From an uncultured SAR86 cluster bacterium (GTDB taxonomy: Bacteria; Pseudomonadota; Gammaproteobacteria; Magnimaribacterales; Magnimaribacteraceae), in the NCBI GenBank assembly GCA_902537425.1, contig CACBBD010000007.1, positions 1 to 64,000 of the forward strand: DNA of 64,000 nt, in the 5' to 3' direction. The position numbers and the translations under genes were made by a program. Below, in pieces: positions 15,695 to 26,205 of this stretch. Each line of letters begins with the position of its first letter. The stretch's first letter is position 1. A model generated the notes under the pieces. It was not told the origin of the DNA. It was given only the letters and a program-made list of their open reading frames with translations, and did no database searches.

Positions 15695-17372
15695 TATCTT
15701 TACCGGAGTCTTGCATTTCAGCCTTAATAAGATCTCCAATATTAGACTTCGTGGCTTCTTCTATCTCCTTGTTTTTAAGAGCATTATCTTTCAGCGCACT
15801 CTTTTCTTCTTGTTTTTCCAAGGCCCTTAAAGAAAGTATAATTTCTCTCTCCTTTCTATTGATATTGGCTATGACAACATCAATTTCAGCACCCTCTTCT
15901 AATGGTATTTCAGACATAGAATTTATATAGTCTTTCATAGGCAAGTAACCTCTAACGCCTTCACTAAGCTCAAGATCCACCCTATCTTCTGTAGTTCCGA
16001 TAATCTTGGCATTTACTCTTGAACCTTTTTTATTAGTATCCGCATAATCTCCAAAACTATCAGATATTAATTGTTTCATTCCTAGAGATATTCTTTCTCT
16101 GTCAGCTTCTATAGAAAGAACTATTGCCTCAACTATATCTCCCTTATTTAGGGACCTAACTGATTCTTCACTTTCATCCCAAGAGATATCAGAAAGATGA
16201 ACTAAACCATCTATTCCACCATCGAGTTCAATGAAGACTCCAAAGTCTGTAATAGATTTAATTGAACCTGAAATTCTGTCGCCTTCTACATGAGTATGTT
16301 CAAAAACTTGCCATGGATTTTCACTTAACTGCTTTAATCCCAATGAGATTCTTCTCTTTTCTTCGTCAACCTCTAGAATCATTACCTCTACCTGGTCTTT
16401 CAATTGAACAACTTTGGAAGGATGTATATTTTTGTTAGTCCAATCTATTTCTGAAACATGAACCAGTCCCTCGACTCCTTGCTCTATCTCTGCGAAGAAA
16501 CCGTAGTCAGTAAGGTTTGTTACATTAGCCATCACAGAAGTATTTATTGGGAACTTAGATTCTATGCCAATCCAAGGATCATCTATTAATTGCTTCATAC
16601 CGAGAGAAACCTTCTTCTGTTCAGCATCGTATTTGATTATTTTTACATCCAGCTTTTCTCCAATCTTGATTGCCTCGGATGGATGATTGATTCTACTCCA
16701 TGAAATATCTGTAATGTGCAGAAGTCCATCTATTCCACCCAAGTCAACAAAGGCTCCATAATCTGTTAAGTTCTTGACAATTCCTTTAATCACTTGACCT
16801 TCAGCTAAAGTTGCAAGCAGTTTCTCTCTTTCTTCAGAGTTGGCTTCTTGCAGAACTGCCTTTCTAGAGAGAACAACATTATTTTTATCTTTGTCTAATT
16901 TGATAACCTTAAATTCTTCGTAATTACCAACAAGGTGCTCTAAATCTTTTGTGGGGATAACTTCAGCTAAAGATCCTGGTAAAAAAGCCTTAATACCTTG
17001 AACATCTACAGTCATCCCTCCTTTTACAGAACCAGTGATGAGGCCCTTAAGGGTGGATTCTTTTGCTAAGCAGTCTTCTATTCTCTTCCAAACCTCTTGC
17101 TTGATGGCTTTTTCTCTTGAAACACGAGTATTTCCATGCCCATCTTCAATTGCCTCAAGGGTTAATTGCACTTCATCTCCTATGTTGAGTTCTAGCTCTC
17201 CTGATTCATTATAAAATTCAGATACTTGCACAACTGCTTCAGATTTTAATCCCACATGAACAACTACATGGTTATCTAATATATCTATAACAATTCCAGT
17301 CACTAGACTGCCCTGTTTCATAATTACTGTACTTAAATTCTCATCTAATAGTTGTTCAAAGCTTGCTGCCAT
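15687..17372 (-). CDS. rpsA: 30S ribosomal protein S1
   Basis: A 561-residue protein with six consecutive S1 OB-fold domains (first around residues 18-85, last around 440-520). Domains 3-6 show the repeat forms GAFVDLGGIDGLLHITDISW, GFFAEIEQGVEGLVHVSEIDW and GVFIELDGGIDGLVHLSDISW. It helps mRNA bind the 30S subunit, especially messages with weak Shine-Dalgarno sequences, which are frequent here. It lies 8 bp after cmk and overlaps ihfB. Confidence 0.98.
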   Translation of the reverse strand: MAASFEQLLDENLSTVIMKQGSLVTGIVIDILDNHVVVHVGLKSEAVVQVSEFYNESGELELNIGDEVQLTLEAIEDGHGNTRVSREKAIKQEVWKRIEDCLAKESTLKGLITGSVKGGMTVDVQGIKAFLPGSLAEVIPTKDLEHLVGNYEEFKVIKLDKDKNNVVLSRKAVLQEANSEEREKLLATLAEGQVIKGIVKNLTDYGAFVDLGGIDGLLHITDISWSRINHPSEAIKIGEKLDVKIIKYDAEQKKVSLGMKQLIDDPWIGIESKFPINTSVMANVTNLTDYGFFAEIEQGVEGLVHVSEIDWTNKNIHPSKVVQLKDQVEVMILEVDEEKRRISLGLKQLSENPWQVFEHTHVEGDRISGSIKSITDFGVFIELDGGIDGLVHLSDISWDESEESVRSLNKGDIVEAIVLSIEADRERISLGMKQLISDSFGDYADTNKKGSRVNAKIIGTTEDRVDLELSEGVRGYLPMKDYINSMSEIPLEEGAEIDVVIANINRKEREIILSLRALEKQEEKSALKDNALKNKEIEEATKSNIGDLIKAEMQDSGKDNE

Positions 17373-17380
17373 AATTTTAT

Positions 17381-18043
17381 TTAAAGGTAAGTTTTTATTT
17401 CCTCCACCACTCCTTTAGGGTTTAAATTGCTTGTATCAATTAACACAGAGTCTTCGGCGGGAATTAAAGGTGAATGTTCTCTCTCCATATCTTTACGGTC
17501 CCTATCCTCTAACTCTCGTAAAAGGGAACGCATGTTAACCTCCAAACCCTGTCTTTTCAACTGTGTTTGTCTTCTTTTAGCTCTTTCTTCTACTGAAGCA
17601 GTCAGATAGATTTTATATTTTGCATCAGAAAATATAACAGTACCCATGTCTCTTCCATCTGCAATCAAACCAGGTAACTTCATAAAATCTCTTTGACAGG
17701 GTTTAATAAACTCTCTTATTACCGGTTCTGCAGCTAAAGTAGAAGTTAATTTAGCCATCTCCTCTGTTCTTACTATCGATGTAATATCTTCGTTTTCAAA
17801 CATGACTTTCACGGGCTCACCCGGTATTCCTGGATCAAATGACACTTTAAATCTCTCTTTTAGTATATTTTGATTTTCTTCGAAATTTTCCAAATTAATA
17901 GTATTTTCCTTCATAAAATAAGCCAATGTTCGGTATAAAGCTCCGCTATCTAAAATATTCCAGTTCAGTTCAAGTGCAAGCATCTGGGCAATTGTTCCCT
18001 TACCAGCACCACTTGGACCATCTATTGTTATAACTGGTATCAT
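17381..18043 (-). CDS. cmk: Cytidylate kinase
   Basis: A 220-residue P-loop kinase. The N-terminal TIDGPSGAGKGT is the Walker A loop, DSGALYR the substrate-binding part, and LIADGRDMGTVIF the conserved RDxGTxVF-type motif. The C-terminal RDRKDMEREHSPL is the lid region. It phosphorylates CMP and dCMP. Its start overlaps the aroA end by 4 bp. Confidence 0.97.
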   Translation of the reverse strand: MIPVITIDGPSGAGKGTIAQMLALELNWNILDSGALYRTLAYFMKENTINLENFEENQNILKERFKVSFDPGIPGEPVKVMFENEDITSIVRTEEMAKLTSTLAAEPVIREFIKPCQRDFMKLPGLIADGRDMGTVIFSDAKYKIYLTASVEERAKRRQTQLKRQGLEVNMRSLLRELEDRDRKDMEREHSPLIPAEDSVLIDTSNLNPKGVVEEIKTYL

Positions 18044-19374
18044 GAACTTTCCTCTAAACTAATATTTAGGCCTACTTGATCTGCAATCTTCAAAAAAGTT
18101 GGAAATGAGGTATTTACATTATCAGTATTTAGGACTAGTGACTCCTGATCGAAAAGACTGCATGCAATTGCTGAAGACATTGCTATTCTGTGATCACCGA
18201 AAGATTCGATTATCCCTCCTGTGTAAGAACTGAGACCAATATTATCATCAAGACCATTTATATCCATTCCATCATGATACATATTGAAATCAACACCTAG
18301 AGATCTCAGAACATCTCCCATAGCCTCTAATCTATCAGATTCTTTATACCTTAATTCTTCTGCATTTCTTACAGTAGTTGAACCTGATGACATTGCCGCG
18401 GCGACAAAGAAGGCCGGTAATTCATCTATCAAATTAGGTACAAACTTGGTATCAAGATTTATACCTTTTAGTTTTGAGAATTTAACTTTTAGATCGGCAC
18501 GAGGTTCGAAATTTCCAGTTTTGTTAATAATGTCTATTTTAGCACCCATTTCCTGAAAGGCTTTTAATAATGCTGTACGAGTTTCATTCATACCTACATT
18601 CTTAATAGTTAGATTTGAATTAGGGATTATTAACGCTGCCAAAATAAAGAAAGCCGCTGAGGAAAAGTCTCCTGGAATATCTATTTCTGTACTTTTTAAG
18701 TTTGATGGAGAATACATTTCTATGTCTCTTCCACAGGGTGTGTCTTTAACACTCAAAGGCACTCCAAATTGCTTAAACATTATTTCTGTGTGGTCACGAG
18801 TTGTTTGTGTCTCTCTAACAACAGTCTTTCCTTCAGCATATAGACTTGCAAATAAAATACATGATTTCACTTGAGCGCTCGCAATAGGAAGGTCATAGTT
18901 TATTGAATTAAGCTTATCTGACTTACTGATTTCTAAAGGCGGTCTTCCAAAGTTTTGAGACTTGATGTTTGCACCCATCAGAGACAGAGGTTCTATGATT
19001 CTATTCATAGGTCTAGTTGATAAAGACTCATCTCCTATAAGAACTGAAGAAAACTTCTGGGCAGCTAATATTCCACTTAACAGCCTTATAGATGTTCCAG
19101 AATTGCCCAAATTAATCTGTTTTTTTGGTTTCTTCAATCCGTATAACCCTGAACCATGAACTACTATTTCATCATTATTTGTCTCAAAATTAATACCCAT
19201 GTCTTGGAAAGCAAGTTTTGTGGCCAAGCAATCATCTCCTTCTAAAAATCCATAGATTTTTGATTTTCCTTCTGCTAGAGATGCACACATTATCGACCTA
19301 TGAGATATAGACTTATCTCCAGGAATTGTTATTTCACCCGTCACGCCCTTTCCTCTCTTAACTCTAAAGTTCAT
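18040..19374 (-). CDS. aroA: 3-phosphoshikimate 1-carboxyvinyltransferase (EPSP synthase)
   Basis: A 444-residue EPSP synthase. Visible motifs are IPGDKSISHRS near the N-terminus, LGNSGTSIRLLSG around residue 90, RPMNRIIEPL around 122, IASAQVKSCIL around 165, PGDFSSAAFF around 235, and ELRYKESDR and FGDHRIAMS near the C-terminus. It joins shikimate-3-phosphate and PEP. GNSGTSxRL and SAQVK are the forms seen in class II enzymes and in the Pseudomonas TyrA-AroA fusion, not the E. coli class I forms. It overlaps tyrA by 11 bp and is separate from it. Confidence 0.96.
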   Translation of the reverse strand: MNFRVKRGKGVTGEITIPGDKSISHRSIMCASLAEGKSKIYGFLEGDDCLATKLAFQDMGINFETNNDEIVVHGSGLYGLKKPKKQINLGNSGTSIRLLSGILAAQKFSSVLIGDESLSTRPMNRIIEPLSLMGANIKSQNFGRPPLEISKSDKLNSINYDLPIASAQVKSCILFASLYAEGKTVVRETQTTRDHTEIMFKQFGVPLSVKDTPCGRDIEMYSPSNLKSTEIDIPGDFSSAAFFILAALIIPNSNLTIKNVGMNETRTALLKAFQEMGAKIDIINKTGNFEPRADLKVKFSKLKGINLDTKFVPNLIDELPAFFVAAAMSSGSTTVRNAEELRYKESDRLEAMGDVLRSLGVDFNMYHDGMDINGLDDNIGLSSYTGGIIESFGDHRIAMSSAIACSLFDQESLVLNTDNVNTSFPTFLKIADQVGLNISLEESS

Positions 19375-20245
19375 CGGATTTTATTGAATTATCTCTCAAT
19401 ATCTTTACCCTATTGAAGTAATCAATAAGCGCTTTCTCATCTTTTTTCTTAATTAGACCCTTTAAATTAGTAAGGCTTTCTTCAAATGCTTCTATTGATT
19501 CCAAAATATTTTGATGATTAGAAATCATAATATCTTTCCACATAAGTGGATCACTTGATGCAATACGAGTGTAATCCTCCAGACTTCCACCAGAGAAATC
19601 AAAAGTTTTATCACCTAAATTTTTAAATAAGCTCTCGGTAAGAGAGTAAGATATTACATGTGGTAGATGACTTGTTTTAGAGAACAAGAAGTCGTGATCT
19701 TTGTAGGAGAGAATCTTTGAAGATGATCCTAGCAATCTCCAAAAATTAATGACTTTATCGATATCGTTCTGATTATTTTTTTCGTGAGGTGAAATTACCA
19801 CCACTTTCTTTTCAAATAGAGCCTTCTTAGAATTGTATAAACTGCTTTTTTCAGAACCTGCGATTGGATGGGATAAAACAAAGCTGCCCAAAATGTCACT
19901 AAACTCATCTGACAGGGTATTAAAAATTTCAGTTTTTGTACTCATAGTGTCAGTAAATATTATATTTTGTGAAGGTAAGTATTTTTTGACGGAGTTCAAA
20001 GCCTGTTTAAAGGACAAAACTGGAACACAAAATATTACTAATAGGTTTTTAGAGTTCTTAAGATCAATTTCCTTGTGATTGGCCACGAGACCTTTTTTAT
20101 TTGCTTCGCTGAGTATTTCTAAATTTTTTTCATAACCATATACATTTGCTGAATAATCAATCTCTTTGATTTTCTTTGCAATCGATCCGCCGATAAGTCC
20201 TAAACCAATAATTAAGATATTATCAAATTCTTTTTTATTGCCCAT
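19364..20245 (-). CDS. tyrA: Prephenate dehydrogenase
   Basis: A 293-residue monofunctional prephenate/arogenate dehydrogenase. It has an N-terminal NAD loop IIGLGLIGGSIAKKI, the SHPIAGSEKS active-site segment with catalytic histidine around residue 120, and the KTSHLPHVISYSL motif of the helical dimerisation domain. It produces 4-hydroxyphenylpyruvate for tyrosine. No chorismate mutase domain is attached, unlike E. coli TyrA. In Pseudomonas the gene is fused to aroA; here the two overlap by 11 bp. Confidence 0.92.
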   Translation of the reverse strand: MGNKKEFDNILIIGLGLIGGSIAKKIKEIDYSANVYGYEKNLEILSEANKKGLVANHKEIDLKNSKNLLVIFCVPVLSFKQALNSVKKYLPSQNIIFTDTMSTKTEIFNTLSDEFSDILGSFVLSHPIAGSEKSSLYNSKKALFEKKVVVISPHEKNNQNDIDKVINFWRLLGSSSKILSYKDHDFLFSKTSHLPHVISYSLTESLFKNLGDKTFDFSGGSLEDYTRIASSDPLMWKDIMISNHQNILESIEAFEESLTNLKGLIKKKDEKALIDYFNRVKILRDNSIKSDEL

Positions 20246-20251
20246 CTAACT

Positions 20252-21340
20252 CTAAGTTAGTTTTAATTTCTCTAGAAAAAGAAGATTTTCTTCCGGCAAG
20301 CCAATGGAGACTCTTAAGAAATTAGGCATCTTATATACGCCCAAGGATCTAACTATTACTCCCTCATGAAGTAATTTATTAAAGGCGTCATTTGAATCTT
20401 TCTTGCAGTCAAAGGATATAAAATTTGCTCTACTAGGAAGATATTCATATCCTTGCGAATTAAGGCCCTCATAAAGCACTCTCTTTTGCTCAGAGTTAAG
20501 TTGAAGGCATTCATTCATATATTCGTCATCTTCTAAAGCTTTCTCTGCAGCATATAGAGCAAGGGAATTAGCGTTAAATGGTTGTCTAACTCTATTAAGG
20601 TAATTAGCTATATCTTCTGATGAAACAGAGAAGCCAACTCTAAATCCAGCAAGCCCATACGCTTTAGAAAAACTTCTACTCATTACAAGATTAGGAAATT
20701 TTTTTAAGATATCAAAATTGGCATCTCTAGTTTCGAACGAAGAGTAGTCAAAATAAGCTTGGTCTAATAATACTATTATATCTTCGGGCACTTTTTCTAA
20801 AAAATCCAGTAACTCATCAAACTCAACAAAAGAACCAGTAGGATTATTGGGATTAGCTATAAAGATTAATTTTGTATTTTTTTCTATTGCCCTGAGCATC
20901 GCTTCCAAATCATGAGAAAAGTCCTTAGCAGGAACTTCTATGCCTTTTGCTCCAACAGCTTTTACGACTAATGGATAAACAGCGAATGCATGTTCAGAAT
21001 AAATAGCACTATCATCAGGCCCTAAAAAACTGCGGGCAATGAACTCGATTATGTCATTAGATCCATTACCGATTGTCACTTGATTTGGTGAAGTATTAAA
21101 TTTTTTAGCAATACTATCTTTCAGCCTAGTTGCATTCCCATCTGGATATCTATGGGTTTCTTTCAATATTGCATCTATTGACTGCAAAACCTTTGGACTG
21201 GGGCCAATGGGATTCTCATTACTGGCTAGTTTAATTGCATTCTTAATGCCAATTTCCCTTTCTAGATCTTCAATTGGCTTGCCAGGTTCATAAGGACTGA
21301 GACTATCTACCCCTTTGTTAACTAATTTTTTTAAATCCAT
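20252..21340 (-). CDS. hisC: Histidinol-phosphate / aromatic aminotransferase
   Basis: A 362-residue fold-type I PLP aminotransferase. ASNENPIGPSP is the N-terminal signature, FIANPNNPTGSF the PLP-contact loop, and SRSFSKAYGLAGFRVGF contains the PLP lysine. It lies between pheA and tyrA, the usual place of the hisC2 paralogue, so it probably transaminates phenylpyruvate and 4-hydroxyphenylpyruvate, possibly as well as histidinol phosphate. No other histidine gene is present in the window. Confidence 0.92.
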   Translation of the reverse strand: MDLKKLVNKGVDSLSPYEPGKPIEDLEREIGIKNAIKLASNENPIGPSPKVLQSIDAILKETHRYPDGNATRLKDSIAKKFNTSPNQVTIGNGSNDIIEFIARSFLGPDDSAIYSEHAFAVYPLVVKAVGAKGIEVPAKDFSHDLEAMLRAIEKNTKLIFIANPNNPTGSFVEFDELLDFLEKVPEDIIVLLDQAYFDYSSFETRDANFDILKKFPNLVMSRSFSKAYGLAGFRVGFSVSSEDIANYLNRVRQPFNANSLALYAAEKALEDDEYMNECLQLNSEQKRVLYEGLNSQGYEYLPSRANFISFDCKKDSNDAFNKLLHEGVIVRSLGVYKMPNFLRVSIGLPEENLLFLEKLKLT

Positions 21341-21343
21341 AAA

Positions 21344-22420
21344 TTAACCTAATGATTTTGGGTAAGAACCAAGAATCTTTACTTCGATTTCCTTGTTGGC
21401 TAGGCTTGATAATAATTCTTTTAAGAGATCCTCGTCTTTATGTCCATCAAAATCTATAAAGAATGAATACTGCCACTTGTTTACTTTTGAAGGTCTATAA
21501 GTCAAGTGAGACAAGTTAACATTAAATTTATTAAAAGGTTCCAGTAAAGAATAAAGAGCACCCTCTTCATTCTTAGTGGTAGCCATAATAGATGTTTTAT
21601 CAGAATCAGTTTGTTCCGATTCTATATTACCTATAGTTAAAAAACGTGTTGTATTGCTCGAATAGTCTTCAATATTTTTACTAAGGATATCTAAACCATA
21701 TTTCTTTGCAGCGAGCTCTCCTGCAATTGCAATGACTGTATTATCTTCTGTGACATTTGATGCTGCTTGCGCATTACTACTTACACTGACTAATTTCACT
21801 CCCGGACAATAAGACTCTAACCATTCTCTACATTGTCCAAGGGTTTGTTCATGAGCGTGAATCTCAAATCCATTTTTAGGCAATGGTTTGTTATGTCCCA
21901 GTATATTGTGATGGATTTCCATTTCTATCTCGCCACAAATTTTAAGATTGAACTCGCTTAGACAATCCAAAGTGGAGTTAACAGATCCTTCAGTAGAGTT
22001 TTCTATTGGTACAATACCAAAATCAGATTCTCCACGATCAACAGATTCAAAAATCGAGCGTATGGTCTCTTCAGGAATCTTGTCCACTGATTTACCAAAT
22101 TGGCCGTGAAGCGCTGATTCTGAAAATGTGCCTTCTGGACCTAAATAAGAGATAGTGAAAGTTGATTCAGTTGATCTGCAACTCGAAATTATCTCATTAA
22201 AAACGTTTTTGATTTGCTCTGACTCTAAAGGTCCTTCATTTAAATCCATTACCCTCTTTAAAATTGAAGATTCTCTAGCGGGTTTATATTTAATTGAATC
22301 TTCTTTAGCCTGCCCAGCTTGAATAGCCAGTTCTGCACGATCATTTAGTAATGATAGTATTTTGTTATCAAGAGAATCAATTTTGTCTCTGATTTTAGAT
22401 AGATTGCTATTTTTAGACAT
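21344..22420 (-). CDS. pheA: Bifunctional chorismate mutase / prephenate dehydratase
   Basis: A 358-residue P-protein. Residues 1 to about 85 are an AroQ-type chorismate mutase (IRDKIDSLDNKILSLLNDRAELA). Residues of about 93-270 are prephenate dehydratase, with YLGPEGTFSESA at its start and NTTRFLTIG at its end. The C-terminal ACT domain (TSIMATTKNEEGALYSLLEPF) binds phenylalanine for feedback control. It makes phenylpyruvate from chorismate. It lies 3-6 bp from its neighbours serC and hisC. Confidence 0.96.
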   Translation of the reverse strand: MSKNSNLSKIRDKIDSLDNKILSLLNDRAELAIQAGQAKEDSIKYKPARESSILKRVMDLNEGPLESEQIKNVFNEIISSCRSTESTFTISYLGPEGTFSESALHGQFGKSVDKIPEETIRSIFESVDRGESDFGIVPIENSTEGSVNSTLDCLSEFNLKICGEIEMEIHHNILGHNKPLPKNGFEIHAHEQTLGQCREWLESYCPGVKLVSVSSNAQAASNVTEDNTVIAIAGELAAKKYGLDILSKNIEDYSSNTTRFLTIGNIESEQTDSDKTSIMATTKNEEGALYSLLEPFNKFNVNLSHLTYRPSKVNKWQYSFFIDFDGHKDEDLLKELLSSLANKEIEVKILGSYPKSLG

Positions 22421-22426
22421 CCCAAA

Positions 22427-23509
22427 CTAACTATATTCTTTTTTAAAGACATCCATAAATTCAATTAAGGCATCTACTGCTTCTTCAGGAAGACCGTTGT
22501 ATATACTAGCTCTCATACCTCCAACAGATCTGTGACCCTTCAGAGCCAACAAACCAGCTTCTTTAGATGCCTCAAGGAACTTATCATTTAAATCTTCATT
22601 CCCTAGTAAAAAGGGAACATTCATAATTGATCTATTTTCTATATTTATATTATTTGAATAGAAATCTGAAGAATCAATATAGTCATATAACTTGTTGGCT
22701 TTTCTATTATTTATTATAGAAATAGCTTCTACACCTCCTATGGATTTAAGCCATTTAAATACTTTACCAGCAACATACCAAGCAAAAGTTGGAGGAGTAT
22801 TAGACATAGACTCGCCCTCATTAATTAGAGTGTAATTTAGAAGATTGGGAGTAATAGATTGCGCCTTTCCCAATAAATCTTTCTTCACAATCACAAAACC
22901 GAGACCAGAAGGACCAATATTTTTTTGAGCTCCTCCATAAATTAAAGAGAATTTACTCACATCAATTGGTTCAGAAAGAATACCTGAAGAATAATCAGCA
23001 ACAACAGGTATCTCACAGTTATGTAATGTTCTTAAACACAAACCACCAATGGTTTCATTGGGGGTGTAATGCACATAAGATGAATTATCAGAAAATTTCC
23101 AAGAATCTTGAGCAGGAAAATATTTAAAATCCTCATCTTCAGAGGTGGCAGCGATATTAACGTTTGTATATCTTTCGGCCTCTTTGATGGAACGTTTGGC
23201 CCAGTGTCCACTATTTACATAATCAACATTTCCCTCCGGAGATGCTAAATTTAAAGGCACCATTGCATTTTGCATAGTGGCTCCACCATGAGTGAATAAA
23301 ACAGCAAACTCGTCAGAAATAGATAGTAAATCTCGAAAGTCACATTCGGCTTGTTTAGCGATTTCTATGAACTCTGGACTTCTGTGACTTATTTCCATTA
23401 CCGACAATCCCAGACCATTCCAATCTAATAACTCTTCTTGAACCTCTGTTAAAACAGATTCCGGCATTGTTGCTGGACCAGCACCAAAATTAAATTTTCT
23501 TGGCATCAT
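22427..23509 (-). CDS. serC: Phosphoserine aminotransferase
   Basis: A 360-residue class V PLP aminotransferase. [12 protein letters not shown] is the N-terminal signature, [18 protein letters not shown] contains the PLP lysine, and [15 protein letters not shown] is the C-terminal substrate-binding region. It acts in serine synthesis and in pyridoxal-5-phosphate synthesis. The start ATGATG overlaps the gyrA stop. The order gyrA-serC-pheA is conserved in gammaproteobacteria. Confidence 0.97.
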   Translation of the reverse strand: MMPRKFNFGAGPATMPESVLTEVQEELLDWNGLGLSVMEISHRSPEFIEIAKQAECDFRDLLSISDEFAVLFTHGGATMQNAMVPLNLASPEGNVDYVNSGHWAKRSIKEAERYTNVNIAATSEDEDFKYFPAQDSWKFSDNSSYVHYTPNETIGGLCLRTLHNCEIPVVADYSSGILSEPIDVSKFSLIYGGAQKNIGPSGLGFVIVKKDLLGKAQSITPNLLNYTLINEGESMSNTPPTFAWYVAGKVFKWLKSIGGVEAISIINNRKANKLYDYIDSSDFYSNNINIENRSIMNVPFLLGNEDLNDKFLEASKEAGLLALKGHRSVGGMRASIYNGLPEEAVDALIEFMDVFKKEYS

Positions 23510-26049
23510 TCATCTCCTATGAACTCTTCACTTATAGGAGCAATGCTAATTAACTTTTCTGAATCTTTTAATCTAATCACAGTAACGCCTTGAGTATTTC
23601 TTCCAATAATATTCACCTCCGACACTCTAGTTCTGACCAACATACCTTTATCAGATATGAGCATTAATTCATCATCTTCAGTGACTTGCGCAGCTCCAAT
23701 TAACTGACCATTTCTTTCAGAAATTTGCATTGCAATAACTCCCTTGGCTCCTCGTCTAGTTTTTCTAAAATCAATAGATTTTGAGCGTTTTCCATATCCG
23801 TTCTCGCTTACTGTAAAGATGCTAGCCTCTTCCTCTGGAATTATTAAGGAAATTACATGCTGTTCTTTATCAAGCTTGATCCCTCTAACTCCTTTAGCAG
23901 TTCTTCCCATAGATCTTACTTCTGTTTCAGAAAAATGGGCTGCTTTACCGGCATTAGTAACCAACATAACAAATTTGCTACCATCTGTAACAGTGGTCCC
24001 AACCAGCTCATCATCACCTTCTAATGTAATTGCTCTTTTACCTCCTTTTCTTTGATTTTGAAATTCTGTTAATACAGTCTTTTTGACTGTCCCAGCACGA
24101 GTGGCCATTAGAATGAAATGTTGATCATCATATTCCTCCACGGGCACCATGCTTGTTATTCTCTCACCCTCACTGAGTTGTATCAGATTGACCAGAGGTC
24201 GACCTTTCGCTGCTCGTCCAGCAGAAGGAATCTCATATACTTTCAACCAGTAAACTTGTCCTAAGTTAGAAAAGCATAGAAGTGTTGTATGTGTATTTGC
24301 TACTAATAGCTGTTCAACAAAATCTTCATCTTTAACTGATGCGGCAGTCTTTCCGGTTCCTCCTCTTCTCTGTGCTCTATATTCTTCTAGTGGCTGAGTC
24401 TTGGCATAACCTTCATGAGAAATAGTTACCACTCTATCTTCGGGAGTAATCAAATCTGCTTCAGTTAGATCTGCAACTGAATCTTGTATTTCAGTTCGTC
24501 TATCATCCTTGTATTTCTCTTGAACTTCCAAAAGTTCTTCTTTAACAACCTCGATTAATCTTTCGGAGTCTCCAAGTATTTCAAGCAAATATGTTATGTG
24601 ATCTATTATTTCTTCGTATTCTTTAATTAACTTATCTTGCTCGAGGCCAGTAAGCCTCTGCAATCTCATGTCCAATATAGCTTGAGCTTGATGTTCAGAT
24701 AATTGATAAGTCTTTCCGATTAGACCAACAGAACTATCACTCACATCGATTTTACAAGCATCTGGTCCAGCCTTTTCAAGCATTGCAGTTATTTTTCCTG
24801 GTTTCCATTTTTTTGAGAGTAATTTCTTCTTTGCTTCGGATCCCTCCTTTGATTTCTTAATAAGATCTATCATCTCATCAATATTAGCCAATGCTATGGT
24901 GAGACCTTCTAAGATATGTCCTCTCTCTTTTGCTTTTCTTAAATCGAAAAATGTTCTTCGAGAAACAACCTCTTTTCTATGGTTGAAGAAAACTGAAAGT
25001 ATTGATTTAAGGTTTAGTAACTTTGGCTCTCCATCAATCAAAGCAACATTATTAATGCCAAAAACAGTTTGCATTTGAGTTTGAGAATATAGATTATTGA
25101 GCACAACATCTGGAATTTGACCTGATTTCAGTTCAATGACCACCCTAATTCCATCCTTATCAGATTCATCTCTTATATCTCTTATGCCTTCCAACTTTTT
25201 ATCCCTCGAAAGCTCAGCTATTTTTTCAATCAATCTAGCTTTTACTACTTGATAGGGCATCTCGGTAATAATAATTTTTGCCTTGTCCTTTTCTTCATCT
25301 TCAAATTCAGTTTTAGCTCTTATTTTTACTCGCCCTCTACCTGTTTCGTAAGCACTTAGGATTCCAGCCTTACCATTAATGATAGCTCCTGTAGGGAAAT
25401 CTGGTCCAGGTAAGAATTCCATTAGCTCTTGAACTGAAATTTCTGGGTTGTCTATATAAGCTAAACAGGCAGACAGAGACTCATTCAAATTATGAGGTGC
25501 CATATTTGTTGCCATCCCGACAGCGATCCCTGCAGAACCATTCACTAGCATATTTGGAATCTTTGTGGGTAAAACTTCTGGCATCATTTCAGTGCCATCA
25601 TAATTCTCTACATAGTTTACTGTTTCCTTTTCAAGATCTGCCAATAACTCCTGAGATATTCTGGCCATTCTTACTTCTGTATATCTTTGAGCGGCTGGTC
25701 CGTCTCCATCCATAGATCCGAAATTTCCTTGTCCATCTACTAAGGGATATCTCAGAGACCACCATTGGGCCATTCTTACAATAGTTTCGTAAGCTGCACT
25801 GTCTCCGTGAGGATGATATTTACCAATGACATCTCCAACTATTCTAGCTGACTTCTTGTGCGGTCTACCGAAATCATTATTCAAGACATGCATTGCATAG
25901 AGGACTCTGCGATGGACAGGTTTTAATCCATCTCTTGCATCAGGCAAGGCTCTGCCTACAATTACGCTCATGGCGTAATCAAGATAAGATTGTTTGAGCT
26001 CTTGTCCTATGTCTACAGGAACGATTTCCTTAGCAGCAATTTCACCCAT
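23506..26049 (-). CDS. gyrA: DNA gyrase subunit A
   Basis: An 847-residue GyrA. The catalytic tyrosine is in [11 protein letters not shown], the quinolone region reads [20 protein letters not shown], and the GyrA box of the C-terminal beta-pinwheel reads QRRGGTG. It breaks and rejoins DNA in the A2B2 gyrase that introduces negative supercoils. At the place equivalent to E. coli Asp87 there is Glu, while Ser83 is conserved. A 156-bp AT-rich gap precedes it and should hold its promoter; a possible TTGATA-17-AAACAT pair is too weak to call. Confidence 0.98.
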   Translation of the reverse strand: MGEIAAKEIVPVDIGQELKQSYLDYAMSVIVGRALPDARDGLKPVHRRVLYAMHVLNNDFGRPHKKSARIVGDVIGKYHPHGDSAAYETIVRMAQWWSLRYPLVDGQGNFGSMDGDGPAAQRYTEVRMARISQELLADLEKETVNYVENYDGTEMMPEVLPTKIPNMLVNGSAGIAVGMATNMAPHNLNESLSACLAYIDNPEISVQELMEFLPGPDFPTGAIINGKAGILSAYETGRGRVKIRAKTEFEDEEKDKAKIIITEMPYQVVKARLIEKIAELSRDKKLEGIRDIRDESDKDGIRVVIELKSGQIPDVVLNNLYSQTQMQTVFGINNVALIDGEPKLLNLKSILSVFFNHRKEVVSRRTFFDLRKAKERGHILEGLTIALANIDEMIDLIKKSKEGSEAKKKLLSKKWKPGKITAMLEKAGPDACKIDVSDSSVGLIGKTYQLSEHQAQAILDMRLQRLTGLEQDKLIKEYEEIIDHITYLLEILGDSERLIEVVKEELLEVQEKYKDDRRTEIQDSVADLTEADLITPEDRVVTISHEGYAKTQPLEEYRAQRRGGTGKTAASVKDEDFVEQLLVANTHTTLLCFSNLGQVYWLKVYEIPSAGRAAKGRPLVNLIQLSEGERITSMVPVEEYDDQHFILMATRAGTVKKTVLTEFQNQRKGGKRAITLEGDDELVGTTVTDGSKFVMLVTNAGKAAHFSETEVRSMGRTAKGVRGIKLDKEQHVISLIIPEEEASIFTVSENGYGKRSKSIDFRKTRRGAKGVIAMQISERNGQLIGAAQVTEDDELMLISDKGMLVRTRVSEVNIIGRNTQGVTVIRLKDSEKLISIAPISEEFIGDE

Positions 26050-26205
26050 AATTTAGATCCAAAAATTTAAAAATTTGTTGAAATGACAGGAAGATCCTTC
26101 AAAAGAATGAGAAATGTTTTGGCATGATTTTCGCAGTATCAACTTGGACTAATTTTAGCATAATTGACCACAAAAATCGCTTAAAAATAATCGTAAAAAT
26201 AGTGA

